Below, in pieces: positions 11,983 to 20,079 of a stretch of DNA of 64,000 nt. The notes under the pieces are model-generated. The model worked only from the letters and a program-made list of their open reading frames with translations. It was not told the origin of the DNA and made no database searches. Numbering within the stretch: position 1 is the stretch's first letter; every line of letters starts with the position of its first letter. The position numbers and the translations under genes were made by a program. This DNA is from Pseudomonas mandelii (GTDB lineage Bacteria > Pseudomonadota > Gammaproteobacteria > Pseudomonadales > Pseudomonadaceae), in the NCBI RefSeq assembly GCF_024138395.1, contig NZ_JAMYDU010000003.1:62001-126000 (forward strand), in the 5' to 3' direction.

Positions 11983-12453
11983 TTAATTGGATTCCAATGC
12001 CAAAGCGGCACACCACAACTCGCCACGCGAGCCCTGGGGCAAAATTTTCAGCGAACGCCCGCTGTCTTGCGGGCTAATGGTAATGGTCAGGTCGGGCTTT
12101 GGCAAAAAGCCTGCACCATTGCGGGGCCATTCGATCAGACACAATGCGTCGCCTTCGAAATAGTCGCGGATGCCGAGGTACTCCAGCTCCTCCGGATCGA
12201 CCAGTCGATACAGGTCGAAATGGAAGGCGCGGACCTCACCAATCTCGTAAGGCTCGACCAGAGTGAACGTCGGACTTTTTACCGCGCCTGTATGCCCCAA
12301 GCCCCGAATAATACCCCGAGACAGCGTGGTTTTCCCCGCACCCAAGTCCCCCTCGAGGAAAATCAGACCATGCCCTTGGGTGATTCGGGCGATACGTGCG
12401 CCAAAGTCGGTCATGGCCTGTTCATCGGCCAGGTACAGGGTTACTTCAGACAC
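11983..12453 (-). CDS. tsaE: tRNA threonylcarbamoyladenosine biosynthesis ATPase TsaE
   Basis: TsaE is the ATPase that works with TsaB and TsaD to make t6A37 in ANN-decoding tRNAs. The 156-residue product has the P-loop LEGDLGAGKTTLSRG, the switch-like KSPTFTLVEPYE and the HFDLYRLVDPEELEYLG motif, all diagnostic. Its start lies 13 bp inside the end of nnr and amiB begins immediately after its stop, so the three are translated from one message. Confidence 0.97.
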   Translation of the reverse strand: MSEVTLYLADEQAMTDFGARIARITQGHGLIFLEGDLGAGKTTLSRGIIRGLGHTGAVKSPTFTLVEPYEIGEVRAFHFDLYRLVDPEELEYLGIRDYFEGDALCLIEWPRNGAGFLPKPDLTITISPQDSGRSLKILPQGSRGELWCAALALESN

Positions 12454-13940
12454 GGTGCTTGCTCCTCCAACAACTGACGAATGGCTGAAATCAGATCACT
12501 GGCCGCCAGCCCGCGGCCGAACTTACCTTGTTGCTCACCGGCATTGGCGTGCAGCCAGACCGCCAGGCATGCCGCGTCGTAAGGGTCCATGCCCTGAGCA
12601 AGCAGGGCGCCGACCAGCCCGGCCAGCACATCGCCCAAACCGGCGGAGGCCATGGCCGGATGGCCCTGATGACACAGCGCCAGACGCCCGTCGGGGCTGG
12701 CGATCAAACTGCCGGCGCCCTTGAGGATCACCACCGCTGTATATTTTTTGCTCAATGCATGGGCAGCGGCAGGACGATCGGCTTGAACATCGGCCGTCGA
12801 TACCCCCAGCAACCGCGCAGCTTCGCCGGGGTGCGGCGTGATAACACAATTTGCGAGCAAACTCACGCCGCCTTCGGCCAACAGGTTTAACGCATCGGCG
12901 TCCCAGACTTGCGGCAACGGCGCATTGGCCGCGGCCGACAACAGACTGCGTCCCCAACCGGCCTGCCCCAGCCCCGGGCCGACGACCAGCACCGCGACCT
13001 TCTCAAGCAGCCCCATTAATTGATTGGCCGATGAAATGCCGAGCACCATCGCTTCTGGCAAACGCGCCAATGCAGCCGGGACATGCTCGTGGCGGGTGGC
13101 CACGGACACCATGCCGGCACCGCTGCGCAGGGCGCTTTGTGCACTGAGCAAAATGGCACCGCCAAAACCGCGATCACCGCCGATCAGCAATACGTGGCCA
13201 AAGTTGCCTTTGTGGGAAGTGCGAGCGCGACTGGTCAGACGCGGCACATTACCGGCCGTCAGGCGACGAGCACTGACCGTGGCCCCGATATACGTCTCTG
13301 GGGCGGCGTGCAGATCATTGAATACCAAATCGCCGACCAGATCCGCAGCGTCACCGGTGAACAGACCCAGCTTCAAACCGATGAACGTCACCGTCAGGTC
13401 AGCTCGAACCGCAATGCCGAGCTGACGCCCCGTATCGGCGCACAGCCCCGAGGGGATGTCCACCGCCGCAACCGGTAGCTCACTGGCGTTGATCGCAGCG
13501 ATGACACTGGCGTATGGCTCGCGCACTTCACCGGTCAGGCCGGTGCCGAGCAAGGCATCCAGCACGATGCCGCGTAATTCGCAGTGCGCATTCCAGTCTT
13601 GAATGGCGACGCCTTCGGCTACTGCCTCGGCATGGGCCGACGCGGCATCGCCCTGCAAACGCCCGGGATCACCGGCGGCCAGCACCCGCACGTGCCAGCC
13701 GGCACGTCGGGCCAACACGGCCACCAGGTAACCGTCCCCCGCATTATTGCCGTGGCCGGCCAACACGCTCAATTCGTGCGCCGTCGGCCAATGACGGACC
13801 AGCGCACGCCAGGTAGCTCGCGCCGCACGCTGCATCAATTCGAAGCCCGGTGTGCCGGCCGCAATCAGGCTCGCATCGAGCCCTCGGACTTGCTCGCCGC
13901 TATACAGCGCGTCGGGTAATTCATCTTTAGTGTGCGGCAT
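12441..13940 (-). CDS. nnr: Bifunctional NAD(P)H-hydrate epimerase/dehydratase
   Basis: Repairs hydrated, inactive NAD(P)H. The N-terminal YjeF_N domain (about residues 1-215) epimerises the R form, and the C-terminal ADP-dependent dehydratase (about 225-495) restores NAD(P)H. Visible motifs are GHGNNAGDGYLVA in the epimerase half, and GPGLGQ, HPGEAARLLG and ASAGLGDVLAGLVGALLAQG in the ribokinase-like half. The 499-residue length fits the fused family. It is the first gene of the long minus-strand run and is divergent from queG, whose start is 63 bp away, so both promoters share that gap. Confidence 0.96.
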   Translation of the reverse strand: MPHTKDELPDALYSGEQVRGLDASLIAAGTPGFELMQRAARATWRALVRHWPTAHELSVLAGHGNNAGDGYLVAVLARRAGWHVRVLAAGDPGRLQGDAASAHAEAVAEGVAIQDWNAHCELRGIVLDALLGTGLTGEVREPYASVIAAINASELPVAAVDIPSGLCADTGRQLGIAVRADLTVTFIGLKLGLFTGDAADLVGDLVFNDLHAAPETYIGATVSARRLTAGNVPRLTSRARTSHKGNFGHVLLIGGDRGFGGAILLSAQSALRSGAGMVSVATRHEHVPAALARLPEAMVLGISSANQLMGLLEKVAVLVVGPGLGQAGWGRSLLSAAANAPLPQVWDADALNLLAEGGVSLLANCVITPHPGEAARLLGVSTADVQADRPAAAHALSKKYTAVVILKGAGSLIASPDGRLALCHQGHPAMASAGLGDVLAGLVGALLAQGMDPYDAACLAVWLHANAGEQQGKFGRGLAASDLISAIRQLLEEQAPCLK

Positions 13941-14003
13941 GCGTCTTCAGGCTCCGATGTCTGGCAGAATTATACGCATCTCAGCTCCGGTTTCTCTCGC
14001 CTC

Positions 14004-15092
14004 ATGCCCGCTATTACTACAGACCTGCCTGCCCTCGCCCAATCCATCAAGGACTGGGGCCGCGAGTTGGGCTTTCAGCAAGTCGGCATCAGCGGCCTCG
14101 ACCTGGCCGAGCATGAGCAGCACCTGGAGCGCTGGCTCGAAGCCGGCTACCACGGCGAAATGGAGTACATGGGCGCCCATGGCAGCAAACGCTCACACCC
14201 GGAAGAACTGGTGCCGGGCACCTTGCGAGTCGTTTCCCTGCGCATGGATTACCTGCCGGGCGACACCGAAATGGCCAAACGCCTGGCCGAACCGGAAAAA
14301 GCCTACGTCTCGCGTTATGCCTTGGGCCGCGATTACCACAAATTGATCCGTAAACGCGTGCAACAACTGGCGGAAAAAATTCAGGCGGTGATCGGTCCGT
14401 TCGGCTACCGCGCCTTTGTCGACAGCGCCCCGGTACTGGAAAAAGCCATCGCCGAACAGGCTGGCCTTGGCTGGATCGGCAAAAACACGCTGGTATTGAA
14501 TCGCAAGGCCGGCAGCTACTTCTTCCTCAGCGAACTGTTCGTCGACCTGCCGCTGCCGGTCGACCCGCCCCACGCCACCGAACACTGCGGCCGCTGCACC
14601 GCCTGCCTGGACATCTGCCCGACCAATGCCTTCGTCGGTCCGTATTTGCTGGATGCCCGACGCTGCATTTCGTACCTGACCATCGAACTGAAAAGTGCGA
14701 TTCCTGAAGATTTGCGGCCATTGATCGGCAATCGGGTGTTCGGTTGCGATGACTGCCAGATCGTCTGCCCATGGAACCGCTTCGCCCGACCTTCCGGGGA
14801 AAGCGACTTCAAACCCCGGCATAACCTGGACAACGCCGAACTGGCCGAACTGTTCATGTGGGACGAAGAGAAGTTCCTCAGCAGCACCGAGGGTTCACCA
14901 CTCAGACGCGCGGGTTACGAGCGCTGGTTGCGCAATCTGGCGGTCGGCCTGGGTAATGCGCCGTCGAGTATTCCGGTGCTGGAAGCGCTGAAGGCACGGC
15001 GGGACTATCCGTCTGAGCTGGTGCGCGAGCATGTCGAGTGGGCGTTGAAGCAACATGAGCAACGCGCTGGCAACAATGGATCACGCCCTTAA
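14004..15092 (+). CDS. queG: Epoxyqueuosine reductase QueG
   Basis: A cobalamin- and iron-sulfur-dependent enzyme that reduces epoxyqueuosine to queuosine in the wobble position of GUN tRNAs. The 362-residue product has the DUF1730 N-terminal domain and two ferredoxin-type 4Fe-4S motifs, CGRCTACLDICPTNAF and CDDCQIVCPWN. HEAT-like helices lie at the C-terminus. The start at 14004 (MPAITTDLPAL) is chosen over an upstream ATG at 13932, which would overlap nnr and add an unlikely 24 residues. Confidence 0.95.
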   Translation: MPAITTDLPALAQSIKDWGRELGFQQVGISGLDLAEHEQHLERWLEAGYHGEMEYMGAHGSKRSHPEELVPGTLRVVSLRMDYLPGDTEMAKRLAEPEKAYVSRYALGRDYHKLIRKRVQQLAEKIQAVIGPFGYRAFVDSAPVLEKAIAEQAGLGWIGKNTLVLNRKAGSYFFLSELFVDLPLPVDPPHATEHCGRCTACLDICPTNAFVGPYLLDARRCISYLTIELKSAIPEDLRPLIGNRVFGCDDCQIVCPWNRFARPSGESDFKPRHNLDNAELAELFMWDEEKFLSSTEGSPLRRAGYERWLRNLAVGLGNAPSSIPVLEALKARRDYPSELVREHVEWALKQHEQRAGNNGSRP

Positions 15093-15143
15093 CAAATGGG
15101 GTAATTAGACGATGAATTACCCCATTTGAAGTCGAATTACCCC
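15093..15143. repeat. Perfect 14-bp inverted repeat with a third half-site
   Basis: CAAATGGGGTAATT (15093-15106) is the exact reverse complement of AATTACCCCATTTG (15115-15128), with an 8-nt loop. The 9-mer AATTACCCC occurs again at 15135-15143, 20 bp (two helical turns) from the previous copy. It lies between the convergent ends of queG and the TRIC gene. No T-run follows on either strand, so it is either a weak bidirectional terminator or a protein-binding site. Confidence 0.7.
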
Positions 15144-15181
15144 GTTAAGAGTAAATCGCACACACGACCAGCAACCTTCGA

Positions 15182-15793
15182 TCAAGCCTCGTCATTATAA
15201 ACAAACTTCGGCATTTCCCAGTGGAAACGGATCGCCAGCAAGCGCAGCAGGAAGCCGCCGAACAAGGTGATCAGGATCGACTGTTCACCGGGTAATTGCA
15301 GGTAGATGCAGAGCAGATAGCACCACGCCGCGGCAAACGAGACGCTGGCGTAGAGCTCGCGGCGGAAGATCAGCGGGATGTCGTTGCAGAAGATGTCTCG
15401 CAGGATGCCGCCAAATACCCCGGTGATCACGCCGCTGACCGAGGCCACCAGCATGCCGTGGCCCATTTCCAGGGCCGTCATGCAGCCGATCAGGGTGAAC
15501 GCCACCAGGCCCACCGCGTCGAGCACCAGAAACAGCGAGCGCAAGTGGCGCATCCAGCGGGCAGTAAAAACCGTGAACATTGCGGCGACCGAGGTCAACA
15601 CCAGATATTCCGGGTGTTTGACCCAGGTCAGCGGGTAGTGGCCGAGCAGCACGTCACGCACCGAACCACCGCCCAACGCCGTGACGCACGCGATCAGCAC
15701 CACGCCAAACCAGTCCATGCCGCGACGGCCCGCAGACAGGGCGCCAGTCATGGCTTCGGCAGTAATGGCGATCAGGTAGAGCATCAGCAACAT
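15182..15793 (-). CDS. TRIC/UPF0126 (YadS-like) membrane channel protein
   Basis: A 203-residue, very hydrophobic protein with about seven predicted transmembrane helices. It contains two copies of the glycine-rich family signature, GGGSVRDVLLG at about residue 41 and GGILRDIFCND at about residue 127. This internal duplication defines the UPF0126 family, whose members fold like trimeric intracellular cation channels and conduct potassium. Physiological role in Pseudomonas is not known to me. AAGGA precedes the ATG at 15793. The gene sits alone between queG and orn, both in other operons. Confidence 0.88.
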   Translation of the reverse strand: MLLMLYLIAITAEAMTGALSAGRRGMDWFGVVLIACVTALGGGSVRDVLLGHYPLTWVKHPEYLVLTSVAAMFTVFTARWMRHLRSLFLVLDAVGLVAFTLIGCMTALEMGHGMLVASVSGVITGVFGGILRDIFCNDIPLIFRRELYASVSFAAAWCYLLCIYLQLPGEQSILITLFGGFLLRLLAIRFHWEMPKFVYNDEA

Positions 15794-15882
15794 GGTGGCG
15801 GTCCTTGCAGGAAGGCGCGCAGTCTACTCAGATCGTCAGGGCACCAAAAGGGGGCATTTACTCTGATGAACCGCGTCGCCTT

Positions 15883-15973
15883 CTTCGCGGGCAAGCCTCG
15901 CTCCTACAAGTCTTCGTCGTGCGCACATTGCGCGAACGACATAAAGCTGTAGGAGCGAGGCTTGCCCGCGAAG
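15883..15973. repeat. Inverted REP pair, GTAGGAGCGAGGCTTGCCCGCG family
   Basis: Two exact 25-nt arms, 15883-15907 and 15949-15973, in inverted orientation, separated by 41 bp. They lie between the TRIC gene start and the orn stop. Confidence 0.9.
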
Positions 15974-15996
15974 GCGTCAGAGCAGGCACCACCCCA

Positions 15997-16539
15997 TCAG
16001 AACTTGATGAAATTCTTGCGGTAGTGCTGCAGCTCGGCGATCGATTCGCGGATGTCGTCCAGGGCCAGGTGGGTGCTGCCCTTTTTGAAGCTGTCGCGTA
16101 CGTCCGGTGCCCAGCGCGCGGCCAGCTCTTTAAGGGTCGACACGTCGAGGTTGCGGTAGTGGAAATAGCTTTCCAGGGATTTCATGTGGGTATAAAGGAA
16201 GCGACGGTCCTGGCAGATGCTATTGCCACAGATGGGCGACTTGCCCTTCGGCACCCATTTTTCCAGGAAGGCGATGGTCTCGGCTTCGGCTTCGGCCATG
16301 CTGATGCGGCTGTCGCGAACCCGTTGGGTCAGCCCGGAACCGCCGTGCTGACGGGTATTCCACTCATCCATGCCGGCGAGGATCTCGTCGCTGTGATGAA
16401 TGGCGATCACCGGACCTTCGGCCAAGGTGTTCAAATTACTGTCGGTGACGATAGTGGCCATCTCGATGATGACGTCGGTATCAGGATTCAGACCGGTCAT
16501 TTCCAGGTCGATCCAGATCAGGTTCAGCGGGTTTTGCAT
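15997..16539 (-). CDS. orn: Oligoribonuclease
   Basis: A 3'-5' exoribonuclease of the DEDDh family that finishes RNA decay by cutting dinucleotides. In Pseudomonas it also degrades pGpG, the breakdown product of c-di-GMP. The 180-residue product has the first exonuclease motif WIDLEMTGL at residues 9-17 and the later motifs [15 protein letters not shown] and [11 protein letters not shown] with the catalytic His and Asp. It is divergent from rsgA with a 107-bp shared upstream region, as in other Pseudomonas. Confidence 0.98.
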   Translation of the reverse strand: MQNPLNLIWIDLEMTGLNPDTDVIIEMATIVTDSNLNTLAEGPVIAIHHSDEILAGMDEWNTRQHGGSGLTQRVRDSRISMAEAEAETIAFLEKWVPKGKSPICGNSICQDRRFLYTHMKSLESYFHYRNLDVSTLKELAARWAPDVRDSFKKGSTHLALDDIRESIAELQHYRKNFIKF

Positions 16540-16646
16540 GGGTCGGCTCCTCGGCGTAGGTGCGCAGTTTAGCCTAGGGAGGCCACTGGGCGTGCTAAAC
16601 TCGCGGCCGTTTTACCTAATCGCTGCATTCTCGATACGGAACACCC

Positions 16647-17678
16647 ATGGCCAAACGCCAACTCAATCGTCGTCAAAACTGGCGCATCGAAAAGATTCAG
16701 GGCGAGCGCGCTGCCCGCGCCGCCAAACGCGAGTCCTCGGCTGTCGAGGCACTCGAAGGCGGCGACCTGGGTCCGGAACAGACGGGCCTGGTGATCGCGC
16801 ACTTCGGTGTGCAGGTTGAAGTCGAGGCCCTCGATGGCGACTTGGCCGGCCAGGTGTTCCGCTGCCATTTGCGCGCCAACCTGCCAGCGCTGGTGACCGG
16901 CGATCAGGTCGTGTGGCGTGCTGGCAACCAGGGCATCGGCGTGATCGTGGCGCAACTGCCGCGCAAGACCGAGCTCTGCCGTCCGGACAGCCGTGGCCAA
17001 CTCAAGCCGGTGGCGGCAAACGTCGACTTGATCGTTATCGTCTTCGCCCCGCTGCCCGAGCCTCACGCCAACCTGATCGACCGTTATCTGGTCGCCGCAG
17101 AACACGCGGGTATTCGGCCGCTGCTGTTGCTGAACAAATTCGACCTGATCGACGAGCAGAACGCCACGGCACTGAATGCCTTACTGGCGGTTTACCGCAC
17201 GTTGGGTTATCCGGTACTGGAAGTGTCGGCCCACCACGGCAATGGCATGGAGCAATTGCAGAAGCAGCTAGACGGGCATATCAGCGTATTCGTCGGCCAG
17301 TCCGGTGTCGGCAAGTCGTCTCTGGTCAACAGCCTGCTGCCGGAAGTCGACACCCGCGTCGGCCCGCTGTCCGAGCTGTCGGGCCAGGGCACCCATACCA
17401 CCACTACCGCGCGGTTGTTCCACTTCCCCGGTGGCGGTGAGTTGATCGACTCCCCGGGTATTCGGGAATTCGGCCTGGGTCACGTCAGCCGTGCCGATGT
17501 CGAAGCCGGCTTCATCGAGTTCAACGACCTGATCGGCACCTGCCGCTTTCGTGACTGCAAGCACGACCGCGAGCCGGGTTGCGCGCTGCTCAAGGCCCTG
17601 GAAGAGGGCCGCGTGCAGCAGCAACGGATGAACAGCTACCGCTCGATCATCGCCAGTTTGCCTGAAAGCAGCTATTAA
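16647..17678 (+). CDS. rsgA: Small ribosomal subunit biogenesis GTPase RsgA
   Basis: A circularly permuted GTPase that checks late 30S maturation. The 343-residue product starts with a basic RNA-binding tail ([13 protein letters not shown]), then an OB fold. The permuted G domain follows: NKFDLI, then the P-loop [12 protein letters not shown] and the DSPGIREF motif. The C-terminal zinc finger has the exact CX4CXHX5C spacing. It is the last core gene before the accessory insertion; in P. aeruginosa its next neighbour is motB. Confidence 0.97.
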   Translation: MAKRQLNRRQNWRIEKIQGERAARAAKRESSAVEALEGGDLGPEQTGLVIAHFGVQVEVEALDGDLAGQVFRCHLRANLPALVTGDQVVWRAGNQGIGVIVAQLPRKTELCRPDSRGQLKPVAANVDLIVIVFAPLPEPHANLIDRYLVAAEHAGIRPLLLLNKFDLIDEQNATALNALLAVYRTLGYPVLEVSAHHGNGMEQLQKQLDGHISVFVGQSGVGKSSLVNSLLPEVDTRVGPLSELSGQGTHTTTTARLFHFPGGGELIDSPGIREFGLGHVSRADVEAGFIEFNDLIGTCRFRDCKHDREPGCALLKALEEGRVQQQRMNSYRSIIASLPESSY

Positions 17679-17692
17679 ACAGACGCGCCAGC

Positions 17693-17716
17693 CGCCCCTG
17701 ACTCTGACGGGGCGGT
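17693..17716 (+). terminator. Possible terminator after rsgA
   Basis: A 7-bp GC stem CCGCCCC/GGGGCGG with a 10-nt loop, 14 nt after the rsgA stop. No T-run follows, so termination would be weak or factor-dependent. Confidence 0.4.
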
Positions 17717-17823
17717 AGGCCGTTCGTGGCATCCTACAAAAACTTCCTCAATTAAACGTCAGACCTTTCTGTAAGGCTTCTTCGCGCCTGCCTGAAGGAC
17801 GCGTCTCTTTAACCGCCAAGGCC

Positions 17824-17851
17824 TTGTTGCGGCCACTCAAGTGCATACATT
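17824..17851 (+). promoter_or_regulatory. Candidate promoter of the TIR-caspase operon
   Basis: TTGTTG (17824-17829), a 16-bp spacer and TACATT (17846-17851) resemble a sigma-70 promoter. Start of transcription would fall about 32 nt before the ribosome site and ATG at 17892. Position is right but the match is moderate. Confidence 0.45.
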
Positions 17852-17891
17852 CGAGCCCTCAGCGCATTTCTGGCGATACCGAGGGACAGCC

Positions 17892-18299
17892 ATGCAAACC
17901 TATCATTTGTTCATCAGCCACTCGTGGAACCACCCTGACGCCCACGACAATCTGGTCCGCCTGCTCAATGCGAAGCCCGACTTCACGTTCAAGAATTTTT
18001 CGGTGCCACCGGACAACCCGATCATCGGCGCGAAAACCGACAAACAACTTGAAGAAGCCATCGAAAACAAGATTCGGCTCTGTTCGGCAGTGCTGATCAT
18101 GGCGGGGATGTATTCGACCTACAGCAAGTGGATCAACAAGGAAATCGAGATCGCCAAGCGCATGGGCAAAGTGATCATTGCGATCAAGCCCTTTGGTGCG
18201 GAGCGGATTTCCACGGTGGTGCGCCGGGCTGCACATGCGGAGTGCGCGTGGAACACCAACAGCATCATCAGTGCCATTCGCACTCACGCGGCGGGCTGA
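17892..18299 (+). CDS. ThsB-like TIR-domain protein (TIR 1 of candidate defence operon)
   Basis: The 135-residue product is a single TIR-like domain of the type found in ThsB proteins of Thoeris (MTH538/DUF1863-like). It has strand A with HLFISHSW (residues 5-12), FKNFSVPPDNP (33-43), SAVLIMAGMY (65-74), and the W80-x3-E84 motif (WINKE) expected to hold the catalytic glutamate of NAD-cleaving TIRs. In Thoeris such proteins sense phage infection and convert NAD+ to a cyclic signal. The ATG at 17892 is preferred over an upstream GTG at 17841 because GAGGGA stands before it and it starts at the conserved strand. The caspase-like gene begins 3 bp after its stop. No membrane segment is present. 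Specific signal and trigger are inferred, not seen. Confidence 0.85.
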   Translation: MQTYHLFISHSWNHPDAHDNLVRLLNAKPDFTFKNFSVPPDNPIIGAKTDKQLEEAIENKIRLCSAVLIMAGMYSTYSKWINKEIEIAKRMGKVIIAIKPFGAERISTVVRRAAHAECAWNTNSIISAIRTHAAG

Positions 18300-18302
18300 A
18301 CC

Positions 18303-19262
18303 ATGCGCAAGGGACTGTTCATCGGCATCAATAACTACAGCCATGTTTCGCAATTGAGTGGCTGCAACAACGACGCGATGGCCATGGCTTCGGTGCTGAA
18401 AACCGACGCCAATGGCGATCCGAATTTCAAGAACCTGGTCCTGACTTCCGCCGAAGATTATCTGAGCCGTGAAAAGCTCGAAGGGCATATCCAGGAATTG
18501 TTTTCAGGTGATTGCAGCGTTGCGCTGCTGTACTTCGCCGGTCACGGCAACTTCGACGTCGATACGGACGAAGGCATGCTGATCCCCCAGGACTACAAAT
18601 CCGCCAAGGATGGAATTCGCATCAGCGACATCCTGAATTGGGCGACCAAAGCCGTAAAAATCAAAAACAAAGTGATTATTCTCGACTGCTGCCAGGCGGG
18701 CTCGGCGGGAGAAGTGCGGGCGCTACGCAGCGAAAGCAGCATGGTGTGCGAAGGCATGACCATCCTCACCGCGTGCAAAAAGGAAGAACCGGCGATGGAG
18801 GGCGCCAACCACGGGATCTTCACGGGGCTGTTGCTGCAAGCACTGCACGGCGGCGCCGCGAACATATTGGGAAAGATCACCCCCGGCAGCCTCTATTCAT
18901 TCGTCGACAACGCTCTGGACGCATGGGAACAGCGCCCGGTGTTCAAGACCAATGTGTCGCAGTTCATTTCATTGCGCGAAGTCTCGCCGCTGATCCCCAA
19001 AGAGATTCTGCGCAAACTGCCTGATTGGTTTGAAGAGGCGGAATCAATGTTCGCCCTCGATCCAAGCTACGAACCTACCGAAGCCACGTTCGACCCGGAG
19101 CACGGCGATGTCTTTGCCCAACTGCAAAAGTGCAACCGCCACAGCCTGATCGAACCGGTGGACGCCGAACACATGTACTACGCCGCCCTCCATTCCACCG
19201 GTTGCCGCCTCACCGCCCTCGGCGCCTATTACCGCGAACTCGCGCTCAAGGGACATTTCTGA
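18303..19262 (+). CDS. Caspase-like (peptidase C14) protease, candidate immune effector
   Basis: The 319-residue product has a caspase/metacaspase fold at residues 1-225. It starts KGLFIGINNY, then SVALLYFAGHGN with catalytic His81, then VIILDCCQAGSAG with catalytic Cys130 (third position of the DCC motif, as in metacaspase DSCHSG). TILTACKKEEPA is the usual next strand. About 90 C-terminal residues (230-319), with LDPSYEPTEATFDPEHGD and EHMYYAALHSTGC, are not recognised and could bind a ligand or regulate activity. It lies between two TIR genes (3-bp gap before, 1-bp overlap after), the context of TIR-activated caspase immunity (type IV Thoeris), where the protease degrades cell proteins after signal binding. 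No signal peptide, so it acts in the cytosol. Confidence 0.88.
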   Translation: MRKGLFIGINNYSHVSQLSGCNNDAMAMASVLKTDANGDPNFKNLVLTSAEDYLSREKLEGHIQELFSGDCSVALLYFAGHGNFDVDTDEGMLIPQDYKSAKDGIRISDILNWATKAVKIKNKVIILDCCQAGSAGEVRALRSESSMVCEGMTILTACKKEEPAMEGANHGIFTGLLLQALHGGAANILGKITPGSLYSFVDNALDAWEQRPVFKTNVSQFISLREVSPLIPKEILRKLPDWFEEAESMFALDPSYEPTEATFDPEHGDVFAQLQKCNRHSLIEPVDAEHMYYAALHSTGCRLTALGAYYRELALKGHF

Positions 19263-19747
19263 TGCCTGTGTTTATCAGCTACCGCCATAGCGATCGCCCC
19301 CACGCCATCGCTATCAACGCTCGTCTTATTCAGGCCAACATCAAGACTTACTTCGACGTGCTGGATCCGGAGTCACAGACCACTGACGACATCACCGGGG
19401 TCATCACCCGCAACATCACCGCGTGCACGCATCTGATGGCGATAGTCTCGGACAAGACCGCGCTGTCGTGGTGGGTGCCGTTTGAAATCGGTGAAGCGAC
19501 CATCAGCAATCGCCGCATCTGCTCATTCAAGACCGGACCGGCGGAGCTGCCGCTGTACCTCGATAAATGGCCAAAGCTCAGCACCGACAAAGATCTGGAG
19601 TTTTTCATTGACGCCTATCGTGAAGAAGTGGCGACCAAGCGTTCAATGACGCTGGGCTCGATCAATGAATCCCTTTACCGCACCTACAGAGGCAATGCCG
19701 AGCTGTTCCACGAGCAGCTCAAGAACCGCATTCGACGGGGTTTCTGA
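19262..19747 (+). CDS. TIR-domain protein (TIR 2 of candidate defence operon)
   Basis: The 161-residue product is a classical bacterial TIR domain, different from the first one. It starts MPVFISYRHSDR (box-1-like), has YFDVLD at about residue 30 and HLMAIVSDKTALSWWVPFEIGEA at 57-79. The W71-x3-E75 motif supplies the likely NADase glutamate. About 45 helical residues follow the domain. Its ATG overlaps the caspase-like stop by one base (TGATG), so it is part of the operon. Possible roles are a second infection sensor, a producer of a different signal, or a TIR that acts with the first in a complex. I cannot tell which. Confidence 0.85.
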   Translation: MPVFISYRHSDRPHAIAINARLIQANIKTYFDVLDPESQTTDDITGVITRNITACTHLMAIVSDKTALSWWVPFEIGEATISNRRICSFKTGPAELPLYLDKWPKLSTDKDLEFFIDAYREEVATKRSMTLGSINESLYRTYRGNAELFHEQLKNRIRRGF

Positions 19748-19754
19748 CGGGCGC

Positions 19755-19783
19755 AAAAAAGCCGCGATCATCGCGGCTTTTTT
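19755..19783. terminator. Strong bidirectional intrinsic terminator after the TIR-caspase operon
   Basis: An 8-bp stem GCCGCGAT/ATCGCGGC (19761-19777) flanked by A6 on the left and T6 on the right. It begins 8 nt after the TIR 2 stop. Confidence 0.92.
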
Positions 19784-19803
19784 GTAGGTCACTTTCTTGA
19801 GTG

Positions 19804-19827
19804 GTTCAACCGTTCAACCGTTCAACC
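19804..19827. repeat. Three exact tandem copies of GTTCAACC
   Basis: An 8-bp unit repeated three times without a mismatch, directly after the operon terminator. It could slip during replication. No gene clearly depends on it. Confidence 0.85.
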
Positions 19828-19852
19828 TGTTTCGGCACCGGATTTTCGAAAG

Positions 19853-20011
19853 TTGAAAAGTGGCGGAGCGAACATAACGATTAAGAATATTGAAGAGGGA
19901 GATGGGATTGATGTCAGATCAAATGCTCATGGTTCGTTGCAGCACGCAATATTTGGCGCTGAGGTAACCGAAAAGCCTTCTGGTCCGCCGATGCCATTTT
20001 TGTCTGATTAA
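19853..20011 (+). CDS. Small open frame, 52 residues, possible gene remnant
   Basis: Starts at TTG with only GAAAG upstream. The product is polar and protein-like (ANITIKNIEEGDGIDVRSNA, then HGSLQHAIFGAEV) and ends in a proline-rich tail. I recognise no family. The frame is the same as TIR 2 and is open back to the TIR 2 stop, with the terminator between. It may be a degraded piece of a mobile gene or a chance open frame. Confidence 0.25.
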   Translation: MKSGGANITIKNIEEGDGIDVRSNAHGSLQHAIFGAEVTEKPSGPPMPFLSD

Positions 20012-20079
20012 CTACGTGTATCGAGCAGTCCTTCTGAGCATTTAACAGTGCTCTGGAGGGCCGCGAGTTCATATATCAG

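Larger units (their letters stand above)
19784..20079. other. Intergenic region between the TIR-caspase operon and the PIN-like gene
   Basis: About 300 bp holding the GTTCAACC repeat and the 52-residue open frame. It becomes AT-richer toward the PIN-like gene. No other element is visible. Confidence 0.5.

Noticed and set aside
15883..15973. Repeated 25-mers as a CRISPR array
   Set aside because: Only two inverted copies with a 41-bp gap and the same unit scattered in other gaps: these are REP pairs. No cas genes are present.
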